6,510 bases of DNA from Bathymodiolus azoricus thioautotrophic gill symbiont (GTDB lineage: Bacteria; Pseudomonadota; Gammaproteobacteria; PS1; Pseudothioglobaceae): positions 1 through 6,510 of the forward strand of contig NZ_CDSC02000242.1 in the NCBI RefSeq assembly GCF_001298715.1, written 5' to 3'. This document shows, one piece after another, positions 6,509 to 6,510 of the stretch. The notes below the pieces were generated by a model, which ran no database searches, was not told the DNA's origin, and worked only from the letters and a program-made list of their open reading frames with translations. The position numbers were made by a program, and so were the translations under genes. Numbering within the stretch: the first letter of the stretch is position 1; each line of letters starts with the position of its first letter.

Positions 6509-6510
6509 AT

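Overview
The window looks like chromosomal housekeeping DNA from an AT-rich gammaproteobacterium. Three observations support this: a directly coupled PHP-nuclease/YciO gene pair, the same neighbour pair as rnm(yciV)-yciO in Escherichia coli; a full-length bacterial alanyl-tRNA synthetase; and a standard GlmS. A marine sulfur-oxidiser or symbiont relative (SUP05/Thioglobus type) would fit the base composition and the decayed gene, but this is only an inference.

Layout: positions 1-51 hold nothing recognisable. Positions 52-399 (minus strand) carry the in-frame remains of a small double helix-turn-helix (XRE-type) regulator, broken by an internal TAA. A GC-rich hairpin at 419-439 closes the alaS transcription unit. 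The minus strand then carries, in order of transcription, rnm-like (4524 to 3700), yciO-like (3700 to 3083) and alaS (3044 to 447). The first two overlap by one base in a TAATG junction, and alaS follows 38 bases later, so the three form a probable operon. A 53-base divergent spacer separates it from glmS, which runs on the plus strand (4578-6419). One base after the glmS stop codon begins an 18-bp stem-loop whose two non-Watson-Crick positions are G-U only in plus-strand RNA. The C-terminus of a convergent gene may enter from the right edge (6449-6508, minus).

The three minus-strand genes share an RNA and translation theme: 5' trimming of RNA such as 5S rRNA (RNase AM), a TsaC/Sua5-fold protein of the YciO branch, and charging of tRNA-Ala. 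glmS, read divergently, makes glucosamine-6-phosphate for peptidoglycan and lipopolysaccharide. No CRISPR array, insertion sequence, tRNA or rRNA gene was seen. I found no convincing new multi-gene system. The items most worth a second look are the decayed double-HTH gene, the hairpin after glmS and the compact divergent promoter region.
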